A stretch of 64,000 nt of DNA, taken from assembly GCF_000258425.1 (NCBI RefSeq), contig NC_017461.1, forward strand, positions 310,001 through 374,000. The letters are read 5' to 3'. The stretch's first letter is position 1. Each line of letters opens with the position of its first letter. Position numbers and translations under genes: made by a program. Source of the DNA: Fervidicoccus fontis Kam940 (GTDB taxonomy: Archaea; Thermoproteota; Thermoprotei_A; Sulfolobales; Fervidicoccaceae). The notes under the pieces were generated by a model, which saw nothing but the letters and a program-made list of their open reading frames with translations, was not told the origin of the DNA and made no database searches. Positions 45,110 through 53,178 of this stretch are shown in pieces.

Positions 45110-45323
45110 GTGAACTACCCCGCCCTTACTGAAGAGGCATCTCCCCCCTTGCGGTGGAGGTTTCCTGTTTCTTCCAGGAAACTTACTATACACTCATCTT
45201 TTTTACATCTTCTCTCGTTGGATAAATCTTGTACTTGAATGCCAATTGGATCACGTTATTCTCTCTCTTTGGCTCTTCACATATTTTTTCAGGGCCTCCA
45301 GTGTTAAATGTTGTCCACTCCAT
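45110..45323 (-). pseudogene. Deleted tnpB element: N-terminal fragment plus right end
   Basis: On the minus strand a 45-codon frame from ATG 45323 ends at 45186 with LAFKYKIYPTREDVKKMSV, the N-terminal strand and FKYRIYPT-type motif of TnpB. It is followed by a perfect 8-bp hairpin (45160-45167 with 45175-45182), a G-rich stretch and CAGTAAGGGCGGGGTAGTTCAC at 45110-45131, a right end. The central 300 or so codons are missing. This looks like an internal deletion derivative. The rest of the 45045-45367 gap holds nothing else. Confidence 0.55.
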
Positions 45324-45367
45324 CCCCGCCTCATTGAAGGAGACTTTCGCCCAAAAAAGTTAAAGGT

Positions 45368-46930
45368 CTAATCTATTACGTGGTATTTCTTCTTAATATA
45401 GCTGTACATAAATGCCCAAACAGTTCTATTTACTATAATAATAAACATTACCAATAAAAACACATATGTAGATAAAGCCAACATATTTCCGCTGTATGTC
45501 GAAAGGGAAATAAGGTAACCAATGCCAAAGAAAGTTATAAGGTTTGTTCCAATACTAGCATATTCTGCAACAATATCCGCATTCCACGCGCCTCCCCAAC
45601 CAGCAGATAGGCCTGCTACTAAATATGGAGATATCATAGGGATGTATATATAAAAAAGCTTGTATATTCCTCTTATCTTGTAAATTCTAGACATTTCCAT
45701 AAGATTTTTCTCAATTGGTCCTATTCCTGTAAGGAATACATTGAAGAAGATATACCATATGGAACCTTGAAAAATTATGAAAAAGGATACTAGTAGAGGG
45801 GGGAATCCTCTTTCAATAAGTAAGAGGAAAATCGGCCACCATAATATTGAAGGCATTGAAGCCAAAACTTCTCCAGCCAATGTAAATATGGATCTATAAA
45901 TAGTAGGCTTTTCATATAAATAATAAGATATAAGAATTAAAAAAATCAAACCCAACATCATAACGAGTACTACTCTTGCTGTACTTATTAAAAGTCCTTC
46001 AATGCCATTTAATATAAGGCTAGCCTGAAAAGTTTCTGCAATATAATTTTCGATTGCTTTAGGGATTTCTATAATGCTGTATATGTTAAATAATATAATA
46101 ACAGATAGAAAAGCTAAAAGTAAAAATGACGCTATAAATTTATAATTCCTAGATTGAGTGTGCAAGCTTATTTTGCTATTTATTTTTCCATTAATAATGA
46201 TCAAGCCATCAACGATTTTGCTTACAAGAGGTGAGAAAAAGGAAGTAAGTTTTTCGTACAAAATGTCTACGGATAGACCTTTAAAAGATTCTTTTCCTTC
46301 ACCTGCAGCGGAGTTAAAAAATGGATTCAAAAACAAGACATATATCAAAACAGACGTTATCATCAAAATAAAAGTTCCAATAAATACTAAAGAGAAATTG
46401 TTCGAATCTGCTGCCATTTGAATATAAGTTCCTATTCCTGTTAATTCATAGTTTGTTGATCCTAAAGTGATAACTTCCGATGCTGTAAGAAAGAACAAAC
46501 CTCCTGCCCAAGATATTAAAATGTTTCTTGCTAGAGCTTGTTTGGAATAAGGAATATAAATTTTAAAAATCTTTGCAACAGTTGAGAGTTTATAAATATT
46601 AGCCATATCTATTATTTCTTGAGGAATTACCTTTACAGCAGAATACACTCCAATTATAAGATTCCAAGATTGGCTTGTAAATATTAAAAAAATTGAAGCT
46701 AATTCAGGACCTAACCACCCTGGCAAATTGTTTACAAATAGCAATATTATGAGAGGAAAGAAGCCTAAAATAGGAACGGACTGTAGCACATCGATAATAG
46801 GATATAAGATCTTTTCCACTTTTTCATTTCTTCCCATCGGTATTCCAGCTAAATATGCAACTAATATTGAAAGAAACAATGCTAAAAACATTCTAAGCAT
46901 GCTTAGTGCTAACGCTATGATAATGTTCAC
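45368..46930 (-). CDS. ABC transporter permease, two fused permease domains (NitT/TauT type)
   Basis: 520 residues with two BPD_transp_1 units in one chain and about twelve helices. Each unit has its EAA-like loop: DMANIYKLSTVAKIFKIYIP in the first and SRIYKIRGIYKLFYIYIP in the second. Fused permeases of this type occur in archaeal transporters of the nitrate/taurine/anion class. No ATPase or binding protein is adjacent. A gene with an ATPase-associated domain of the same transporter group lies 2.3 kb away. The GTG at 46930 follows GGTGATATT and is preferred to the longer frame. Confidence 0.82.
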   Translation of the reverse strand: MNIIIALALSMLRMFLALFLSILVAYLAGIPMGRNEKVEKILYPIIDVLQSVPILGFFPLIILLFVNNLPGWLGPELASIFLIFTSQSWNLIIGVYSAVKVIPQEIIDMANIYKLSTVAKIFKIYIPYSKQALARNILISWAGGLFFLTASEVITLGSTNYELTGIGTYIQMAADSNNFSLVFIGTFILMITSVLIYVLFLNPFFNSAAGEGKESFKGLSVDILYEKLTSFFSPLVSKIVDGLIIINGKINSKISLHTQSRNYKFIASFLLLAFLSVIILFNIYSIIEIPKAIENYIAETFQASLILNGIEGLLISTARVVLVMMLGLIFLILISYYLYEKPTIYRSIFTLAGEVLASMPSILWWPIFLLLIERGFPPLLVSFFIIFQGSIWYIFFNVFLTGIGPIEKNLMEMSRIYKIRGIYKLFYIYIPMISPYLVAGLSAGWGGAWNADIVAEYASIGTNLITFFGIGYLISLSTYSGNMLALSTYVFLLVMFIIIVNRTVWAFMYSYIKKKYHVID

Positions 46931-47091
46931 AATATCACCGCATTTTTTATTCAAGCCCTCCGCATTAAAACGCGAACTTATCAAGTGTAACAGTTGAAAT
47001 TTAATTAAAAAGTATAAAGCTTATAAATTTTAGTCATTTTTATTTATAATTAAATTATTCTTGTTAACTGTCGCTTGATTATTTAAGAAAG

Positions 47092-48687
47092 TTAAAAAAG
47101 AGATTTTATGAATGATAAATAAACTGGCGAAGGCGTGAGCGGTCTACTTTTATATTCGGGATGGGACTGAGTTCCAACGAAGAACCTATTGCTGTTATAT
47201 TCGATAAACTCTACTCTGTTTCCTTCTAAGCTGTAGCCCGAGATTGTTAAACCGTTTTCAATTAATTTGTCAATATACTTTGGATTTATTTCATATCTAT
47301 GCCTATGCCTTTCATATACTATTTCCTGCTTATACATATCATATACTTTGGTGTTTTTCACTAGCTTTATTGCATAGCTTCCCAACCGCATAGTTCCTCC
47401 TAAATATTTTACGTTCATTTGTTCTTCCAATAAAGAAACAACCGGATAAGGAGTTTGCGGATTTATTTCTGTACTGTGAGCCCCTTCTAATCCAACAACA
47501 TTTCTTGCAAATTCGACAACAGAAAGCTGCATTCCGAAACAAATTCCCAAAAGTGGGATATTGTTTTCTCTTAACATTTTTATAGCCCTAATTTTTCCCT
47601 CTACCCCTCTCTTCCCAAAACCTGGCAATATAATTCCTCCATTAATTCCATTCAATTCTTCTTCTAAATTTATCTTGTCTTCTTCGATATCCGTTGATTC
47701 TATCCAGATAAGCTCAGGTTTTATTCTGTAAAATGCACTAGCATGAATTATTGCTTCTTTTATGCTCAAATAACTGTCATGGAGTTTCGTATACTTTCCT
47801 ATCATTGCAATTTTCACGCTTTTTGATGGATTTTTCAGCCTCTCTAAGAAATCTTCCCAATCATCTAATGAGTATTCTCTATAGTTCAATCCTAGCTTTT
47901 GAACAATATACTTATCTGCACCTTCTTTTTTCAACATTATTGGTACTTCATATATAATATCAACATCATGGGTACTAATAACGCCATTCATTGGAACGTT
48001 TGTAAATAGAGAAATTTTCGATTTAATTTCTTCATTTATGGGAACCGTGCTTCTTCCAAATATCATATCTGGCTGGATACCTATTCTCCTTAGTTCATTA
48101 ACGCTATGTTGAAGCGGTTTCGTTTTTAATTCACCAGTGTTTGGAAGCAAGGGAATATACGCAATATGGATATAAACTACATTTTCCTTTCCAAGGTCAA
48201 TAGACATCTGCCTAGCTGCTTCTAAGAAGGGAAGACTTTCGATATCGCCCACTGTTCCTCCTATTTCTACAAATGTAACATCACTTGAATATTTTTTGCT
48301 AATATCTTTTAGTTGATCTTTTATTTCATTTGTTATATGAGGTATTATCTGCACAGTTTGACCGAGAAAAACCCCCTTTCTTTCTTTCTCAATTACAGAA
48401 CCGTATATTTTTCCAGTTGTTATGTTATTTTCTTTACTTAGATTTATGCCTAAAAATCGCTCGTAGTGGCCTAGGTCTAAATCTGTTTCTCCACCATCAT
48501 CAGTAACAAAAACTTCGCCATGCATATATGGATTCATTGTTCCAGCGTCTTTATTTAAATAAGGATCAATTTTTACAATCGTTACAGTGTATCCCATTTT
48601 TTTTAGCAACATAGCTAAACTTGCAGTCGTAATACCCTTTCCTATACCGGACATTACTCCACCTGTAACAAAAACATACTTGTTCAA
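47092..48687 (-). CDS. pyrG: CTP synthase
   Basis: Amidates UTP to CTP with glutamine. The synthetase part starts with FVTGGVMSGIGKGITTASLA and contains DDGGETDLDLGHYERFL; the C-terminal glutaminase part has the nucleophile elbow GICFGMQ and a catalytic His/Glu pair in SHPEYKSRP. At 531 residues the length is normal. The TTG start lies behind GGTGTTGG. It stands alone, divergent from nothing; the next gene upstream on the same strand is a signal peptidase. Confidence 0.97.
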   Translation of the reverse strand: MNKYVFVTGGVMSGIGKGITTASLAMLLKKMGYTVTIVKIDPYLNKDAGTMNPYMHGEVFVTDDGGETDLDLGHYERFLGINLSKENNITTGKIYGSVIEKERKGVFLGQTVQIIPHITNEIKDQLKDISKKYSSDVTFVEIGGTVGDIESLPFLEAARQMSIDLGKENVVYIHIAYIPLLPNTGELKTKPLQHSVNELRRIGIQPDMIFGRSTVPINEEIKSKISLFTNVPMNGVISTHDVDIIYEVPIMLKKEGADKYIVQKLGLNYREYSLDDWEDFLERLKNPSKSVKIAMIGKYTKLHDSYLSIKEAIIHASAFYRIKPELIWIESTDIEEDKINLEEELNGINGGIILPGFGKRGVEGKIRAIKMLRENNIPLLGICFGMQLSVVEFARNVVGLEGAHSTEINPQTPYPVVSLLEEQMNVKYLGGTMRLGSYAIKLVKNTKVYDMYKQEIVYERHRHRYEINPKYIDKLIENGLTISGYSLEGNRVEFIEYNSNRFFVGTQSHPEYKSRPLTPSPVYLSFIKSLF

Positions 48688-48770
48688 GGACCAACACCGC
48701 GAGCTTAAAGTAGTTTAACAAAAACTTAATAAAATGAAAATTTTCTCTGAAAACAATTAAAAATTTTTTG

Positions 48771-49253
48771 TTAAACTATACTTTCGATAAATATTGTCAC
48801 ATATCCTAAATATGGAATGACAAAAGTGCGATTGTCGGGAGACCAAACTACACCTATAATTCTATCATATGTTATTCCAAGACCACTGGGAAATTGCCCA
48901 AGAGCGCTGTCATCGATTGGATTATTGTCTCCCTTAGTTGTATAGTAAACTACTCCGCTTATATTTTCAATAGCGACAACTCTATGTATAATGTATCCAC
49001 CACCTAACCTTTCATAAACTACTATATCCCCGACTTTTATTTGATCAGGTGACTTATGTATGAGAAAAACGATATCTCCTTCCTTAAGCAATGGTAGCAT
49101 GCTAGTTCCTTTAACAACTGCTACTGGATTAGAGAGGCCAGTTGCTTCTGATAAAGCAGGTCTAATAGAAATTACCAATATTATAAGTACTATTATAAAG
49201 ATCATATCACTTTTATACTTGCTTAAAAAGCCTTTTCTATTCGAATAGCTCAT
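48771..49253 (-). CDS. Signal peptidase I (archaeal S26 type)
   Basis: 160 residues: an N-terminal membrane helix (about 17-33), then the catalytic Ser51 (KGTSMLPLLKEGD) and His90 (GGYIIHRVV), with the KGDNNPIDD segment of box D/E and a C-terminal hydrophobic stretch. This is the housekeeping form, in contrast to the extended one at 40.5 kb. It starts 15 bases after the AAA-associated-domain gene and probably shares its transcript. Confidence 0.92.
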   Translation of the reverse strand: MSYSNRKGFLSKYKSDMIFIIVLIILVISIRPALSEATGLSNPVAVVKGTSMLPLLKEGDIVFLIHKSPDQIKVGDIVVYERLGGGYIIHRVVAIENISGVVYYTTKGDNNPIDDSALGQFPSGLGITYDRIIGVVWSPDNRTFVIPYLGYVTIFIESIV

Positions 49254-49268
49254 AAGTGAGCGCCCTTT

Positions 49269-49784
49269 TTACTGAATTTTATTTCTAACGATCAAAACTC
49301 CTTCTTCGTAGTCCCAATAAGCGATCTCAAAAAAGAAAAGCCACATGCTTATGCACTTTAAAGCTTTACCGATTTCCTCCTCTCCATAGTATCTAGACAG
49401 GATCTGATAAACTTCATCTTCTGTTAATATATTGTTGCTATCTCTTGATTTTTTTATTATATCTTTTATCGGCTGAAGCGTTGAGATTTTTTCTTTCAAT
49501 AAATCTCTAACTTCTAAATGATGAGTCATTGCTATTTTTTTGCCAAAGTCTGTTAATAATAAATCTCCATTGTTATAAGAAATAAGACCTAGTCTTTCAG
49601 AAATATCTATTGCATGGGGTAGAACATCTATGTCTACATCTGTCACATCATTAATGTATGATACGTCTGCCATGCCCCCGACGCTATAAAGAGATTCTAC
49701 AAGCCCTAGAACATGATCTACACTGATGCATTTAGGAGAAACAGGCAGGACGTACTCTTTTTCTATGTTCAATTTATAATTCAT
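49269..49784 (-). CDS. Stand-alone AAA-associated C-terminal domain (AAA_assoc_C)
   Basis: 171 residues: a winged-helix-like N-terminal half (VDHVLGLVESLYSVGGMADV, then LLLTDFGKKIA) and a helical second half ending with WLFFFEIAYWDYEEGVLIVR. This pattern is the C-terminal domain that in archaeal nitrate/taurine-type ABC transporters is fused to the ATPase. Here it is alone, without Walker motifs. It may act as a regulator for an ATPase encoded elsewhere, possibly that of the fused permease at 45.4 kb, but it could also be an independent regulator. Confidence 0.65.
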   Translation of the reverse strand: MNYKLNIEKEYVLPVSPKCISVDHVLGLVESLYSVGGMADVSYINDVTDVDIDVLPHAIDISERLGLISYNNGDLLLTDFGKKIAMTHHLEVRDLLKEKISTLQPIKDIIKKSRDSNNILTEDEVYQILSRYYGEEEIGKALKCISMWLFFFEIAYWDYEEGVLIVRNKIQ

Positions 49785-50051
49785 CCTCCTAAAATAGACA
49801 AAACGTTTGGTGTTTAATTAGTTACACATTTTTATAATTAATTTTCAATAAGAAACTAATAAACATAACCTGTTAAACTATAGTTGCTTTAAATTTATTA
49901 GATATTAGTATCTTTTCTTCTTGTAGAAAAAGTTTAAAAATAAAAAAGCTTAAATCAATTGCAATCTTATTTATTTATAAATCCCTTTATTTCTTTAAAA
50001 ATATTAAAGTCAAGTAAGTTTATTAGGAATATTATGCTTATGGTGTGCTAT

Positions 50052-50654
50052 ATGAAAAAAACAAATTCGATATCAAAACCTGTAGTACAAATAGAAAATA
50101 TTGTAGCAACTGTTACACTTGATCAGCAACTGGATCTGCATGAAATAGAAAGAAAAGTTCCCAGAGTAGAATATAATCCTGATCAGTTCCCTGGGCTTGT
50201 TTTCAGGCTAGATAGACCAAAAATAACTGCACTAATTTTCAAATCAGGAAAAATGGTTGTAACAGGTTCAAAAAGTACCCAAGAATTGATAACTGCAGTT
50301 AAGAGAATTATAAAAACATTTTATAATCATGGGATAAAAATTACAGGAAGACCTAAAATACAGATACAAAACATCGTTGCTTCTGCCAATCTTAATGTAG
50401 ATGTTAATTTAGAAGATGCAGCATATAAATTAGAAAATAACATGTATGAGCCAGAGCAGTTCCCTGGACTAATTCATAGAATGACCGACCCATATGTGGT
50501 ATTACTGATATTTAGCAGTGGTAAAATGGTAATTACTGGTGCTAAAAGGGAGGAAGAAGTTTCAAAAGCAGTCGAAAACATATATAAGACTTTAAAAGAA
50601 TTAGATTGCCTCGTAACGAAAAGCGAAGATGAGCAAGAAGAAGAATTTTTTTGA
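50052..50654 (+). CDS. tbp: TATA-binding protein
   Basis: General transcription factor that bends promoter DNA. Two direct repeats form the saddle: [12 protein letters not shown] to [13 protein letters not shown] and [12 protein letters not shown] to [13 protein letters not shown], each with the [13 protein letters not shown]-type segment. The C-terminus is acidic (DEQEEEFF), as in other archaeal TBPs. The ATG at 50052 is chosen over a much longer frame because GGTG lies 7 bases before it and the 200-residue product is normal. Confidence 0.97.
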   Translation: MKKTNSISKPVVQIENIVATVTLDQQLDLHEIERKVPRVEYNPDQFPGLVFRLDRPKITALIFKSGKMVVTGSKSTQELITAVKRIIKTFYNHGIKITGRPKIQIQNIVASANLNVDVNLEDAAYKLENNMYEPEQFPGLIHRMTDPYVVLLIFSSGKMVITGAKREEEVSKAVENIYKTLKELDCLVTKSEDEQEEEFF

Positions 50655-50805
50655 ATGAACAAAATAGAACTATTTTTTGATCTGACATCGTTCTCGTCTA
50701 TTAATGGGTTTTTTCAATTGTAATACAATTACAAAGTCTCATGGCAAGAAAATTCGTAAATTTAATAAAAATTCAATAATATATTCAACCGTTATCTTTT
50801 TAAAC

Positions 50806-50817
50806 TTTTTATATAAT
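50806..50817 (+). promoter_or_regulatory. TATA box of the tRNA 5'-half gene
   Basis: TTTTTATATAAT centred about 25 bases before the first base of the tRNA half, the standard archaeal distance. The upstream AAAC could be a BRE. This suggests the half is transcribed by itself. Confidence 0.6.
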
Positions 50818-50835
50818 TTTAATAAATTCGATTGT

Positions 50836-50884
50836 GGGCCCGTGGCTCAGCCTGGTAGAGCGGCGGAGGGCCTTGCCTAGTACC
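50836..50884 (+). tRNA. Split tRNA gene, 5' half (anticodon not encoded; Lys-like)
   Basis: Bases 50836-50866 give the tRNA acceptor strand GGGCCCG, positions 8-9, a perfect D-arm (GCTC AGCCTGGTA GAGC) and the start of the anticodon stem (GCGG). Then, instead of a loop and 3' half, comes a GC-rich stretch AGGGCCTTGCCTAGTACC and a T-rich terminator. No T-arm follows. This is the layout of archaeal split-tRNA 5' halves, whose leader pairs with that of a separately encoded 3' half. The D-arm and the GCGG stem resemble tRNA-Lys, but the identity is not certain. A truncated tRNA relic is the alternative. Confidence 0.72.
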
Positions 50885-50898
50885 TTTTCTTTTTTCTT
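50885..50898 (+). terminator. T-rich terminator after the tRNA 5' half
   Basis: TTTTCTTTTTTCTT directly after the GC-rich leader of the tRNA half, as expected for an archaeal RNA polymerase stop signal. The remaining bases up to 51122 are AT-rich and hold no other feature. Confidence 0.5.
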
Positions 50899-51122
50899 TC
50901 ATAAAAACTTGTAAAATTTTTACAATAAGAAGCTTTTTGAAATAATATTTTTCATTTTTTTAACATTTATGCAATTTTCTTTTTACTTTTTATTAAAAGA
51001 ACAAAAGGAAATAAAAATACCTTTTTGTAGGAATATTTATTTAAAAATCGCGAAAAATTAATAAACATCTGATAAAAATAATTATTTAATAATTATTTAT
51101 AAAGTAAAAAGGTGGAAAAGGG

Positions 51123-51473
51123 ATGCAATCTCAAAGTAGTATCGAAGAAGGAAAAAATATTAAAAAACCGCAAAAAGCAGGAATTTTTGAAGAAAATGGA
51201 GTACTATATGTAAATGGAGATGAGTATATAATTAGAGTTACCTCAGCTTTGGCCAACAGCACAAGACTTTTCATCCTAAAATACATTAAAGAGCATGAAT
51301 CAGATGTCGGTGAAATAGCTGATCTAATTAAACAAAGTAAAGCTAATGCAAGTGCGCAAATAAAGAAATTAGAAGAAGCAGGACTAATAAGAACGACTTA
51401 CAAGCCAGGACAAAGAGGAGTTAAAAAAATTACTGTTAGCAATGTTAAACAAATAGTGATAAACCTGGAGTAA
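51123..51473 (+). CDS. ArsR-like winged-helix regulator
   Basis: 116 residues. After a Lys-rich N-terminus the winged helix-turn-helix lies at about 40-105 (NSTRLFILKYIKEH, DVGEIADLIKQSKANASAQI, KKLEEAGLI), with the wing TTYKPGQRGVKKITV. No metal-binding Cys pair is visible. The ATG has a good AGGTGG site. It stands alone after TBP and the tRNA half, and its target is unknown. Confidence 0.75.
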   Translation: MQSQSSIEEGKNIKKPQKAGIFEENGVLYVNGDEYIIRVTSALANSTRLFILKYIKEHESDVGEIADLIKQSKANASAQIKKLEEAGLIRTTYKPGQRGVKKITVSNVKQIVINLE

Positions 51474-51819
51474 TCATTGAAAATAATTAAAAATCCAAAG
51501 CATTTCCGACACAATAAAATAAAAAATTAATAAGACAAATAATTGGTAAATTTTAGCATTTTTCGATGACTATTGAAAAACTTTTCTCTATAAAATATAA
51601 CATAAAAAAGTTTAAAACGGTTGATTTTTTCTGAAGGACAAAGTTTCAGGTATAAAAATTTATCTAGCAATTTCAAAAATTTTAAAAAAAAATTCTAAAA
51701 GTTAAAATTTTTCAGACAATGCTTGTTTTTTAACTTATTATATTTAGAAAGCTATTTAGTTTTGATTTAGGAAATTTTTATTTCTAACTTTTTATATAAT
51801 TTCAAATGGTTGATTTAAT
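51474..51819. other. Intergenic, very AT-rich, no gene
   Basis: About 345 bases before gcvPA with long A and T runs. TTTTTATATAATTTC at about 51789-51804 is a likely TATA element for gcvPA. No RNA, riboswitch or ORF is recognised. Confidence 0.45.
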
Positions 51820-53178
51820 ATGAAATACCATCCATGGATACCTAATGATAATGAAGAATTATTAAATATAATGTTAAAAACAATAGGCATTAATAACTGG
51901 GATGAACTTTTTACAAGCATTCCTGAAGAAATAAAGTTGAAGAAAAAACTGAAAATTGGTGCAGAACGTCCCCTTAATACAATAGAGCTAGAAAAACATA
52001 TGAAAGAAGTTGTAAGGGCACAAAATATAGTAGATTTAGAAAGAGTTTTTTCTGGAGGACCCGTTGCACCTCACTTTGTTCCACAAGTGACTACTTATCT
52101 AATAAATAGAGGAGAATTTTTAACTGCTTATACTCCATATCAGGCAGAAATTTCACAGGGTTTGCTAAAAGCCTTATATGAATACCAGAGTCTAATGGCA
52201 ATACTTTATGACATTGAAATAGTTAATGCTGGTATGTATGATGGAGGAACCGCGCTTGCAGAAGCCTCGCTATTATCTATAAGAATTAAGAAAAATAAAA
52301 AAATTGCGATTTCTTCTACGCTTTTCGAGGAGTATAAATCTGTAATTAAAACATATTTATATGGTCAAAATGCAACCTTAATTGAATATGATTTTGATAA
52401 AGATACCGGAGAGATAACGGGAGAAACTATTGAAAAAATTAAAAATGAAAAACCTTCTGGAGTAATAATAGATTATCCATCAAATTTTGGTCCAATAAGA
52501 AAATCGACAAAAGAACTTATCGAAGAAGTCCATAAATATGGATCGCTTGCAATAACATTTTCTGACCCTTCATCTCTACCTATATTAACGCCACCCGGAG
52601 AGCTAGGTTCAGACATTATTGTAGGAGAAGGACAAAGCTTGGGACTTCCGATGTCTGGAGGAGGAAGTCTTTTAGGTATATTGGGCATAAAAAATGATAA
52701 GGAACTTTTAAGAAATCTTCCAGGTAGGCTTATAGGGGAAACTGTTGATGCGGATGGAAAGAAAGGATATATGATGATACTTCAAACAAGAGAACAGCAT
52801 ATAAGAAGAGAGAAGGCAACATCTAATATAACAACAGCCACTACTTTGAATGCAATTGCAGTAGCTATTAATGTTTTACTATATGGAGAAAAAGGCCTAA
52901 AAACCAGAGCTGAAAAAATCCTTGAAAACACCAAAATGCTTAAGCAAGCACTAGAAAAAAATGGAATTGAAGCAAGTTATAAAAAGGCCCTTCATTTTAA
53001 GAATATTAGCTATAAAATTGACGATCCTTTCACAGAAGGAAGAGAGATTATTGAAAAATATAAAATAATACCCTTTACACCATATCAAAATTATGCGATT
53101 TCTTCTGCTACTGAAGTGCATAATAATGAGGATATTTCACTTTTTAGTGAAGCCATAGGAGGTGTGTTGAGAAAATGA
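51820..53178 (+). CDS. gcvPA: Glycine decarboxylase P protein, subunit 1
   Basis: Half of the two-chain PLP glycine decarboxylase of the glycine cleavage system. 452 residues beginning YHPWIPNDNEELLNIMLKTI as family members do, with GGPVAPHFVPQVTTYLINRG, a conserved YQAEISQGLLKALYEYQSL stretch and the GLPMSGGGSLLGILG region. It lacks the PLP Lys, which is on subunit 2. Its stop overlaps the gcvPB start (ATGA). Confidence 0.95.
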   Translation: MKYHPWIPNDNEELLNIMLKTIGINNWDELFTSIPEEIKLKKKLKIGAERPLNTIELEKHMKEVVRAQNIVDLERVFSGGPVAPHFVPQVTTYLINRGEFLTAYTPYQAEISQGLLKALYEYQSLMAILYDIEIVNAGMYDGGTALAEASLLSIRIKKNKKIAISSTLFEEYKSVIKTYLYGQNATLIEYDFDKDTGEITGETIEKIKNEKPSGVIIDYPSNFGPIRKSTKELIEEVHKYGSLAITFSDPSSLPILTPPGELGSDIIVGEGQSLGLPMSGGGSLLGILGIKNDKELLRNLPGRLIGETVDADGKKGYMMILQTREQHIRREKATSNITTATTLNAIAVAINVLLYGEKGLKTRAEKILENTKMLKQALEKNGIEASYKKALHFKNISYKIDDPFTEGREIIEKYKIIPFTPYQNYAISSATEVHNNEDISLFSEAIGGVLRK

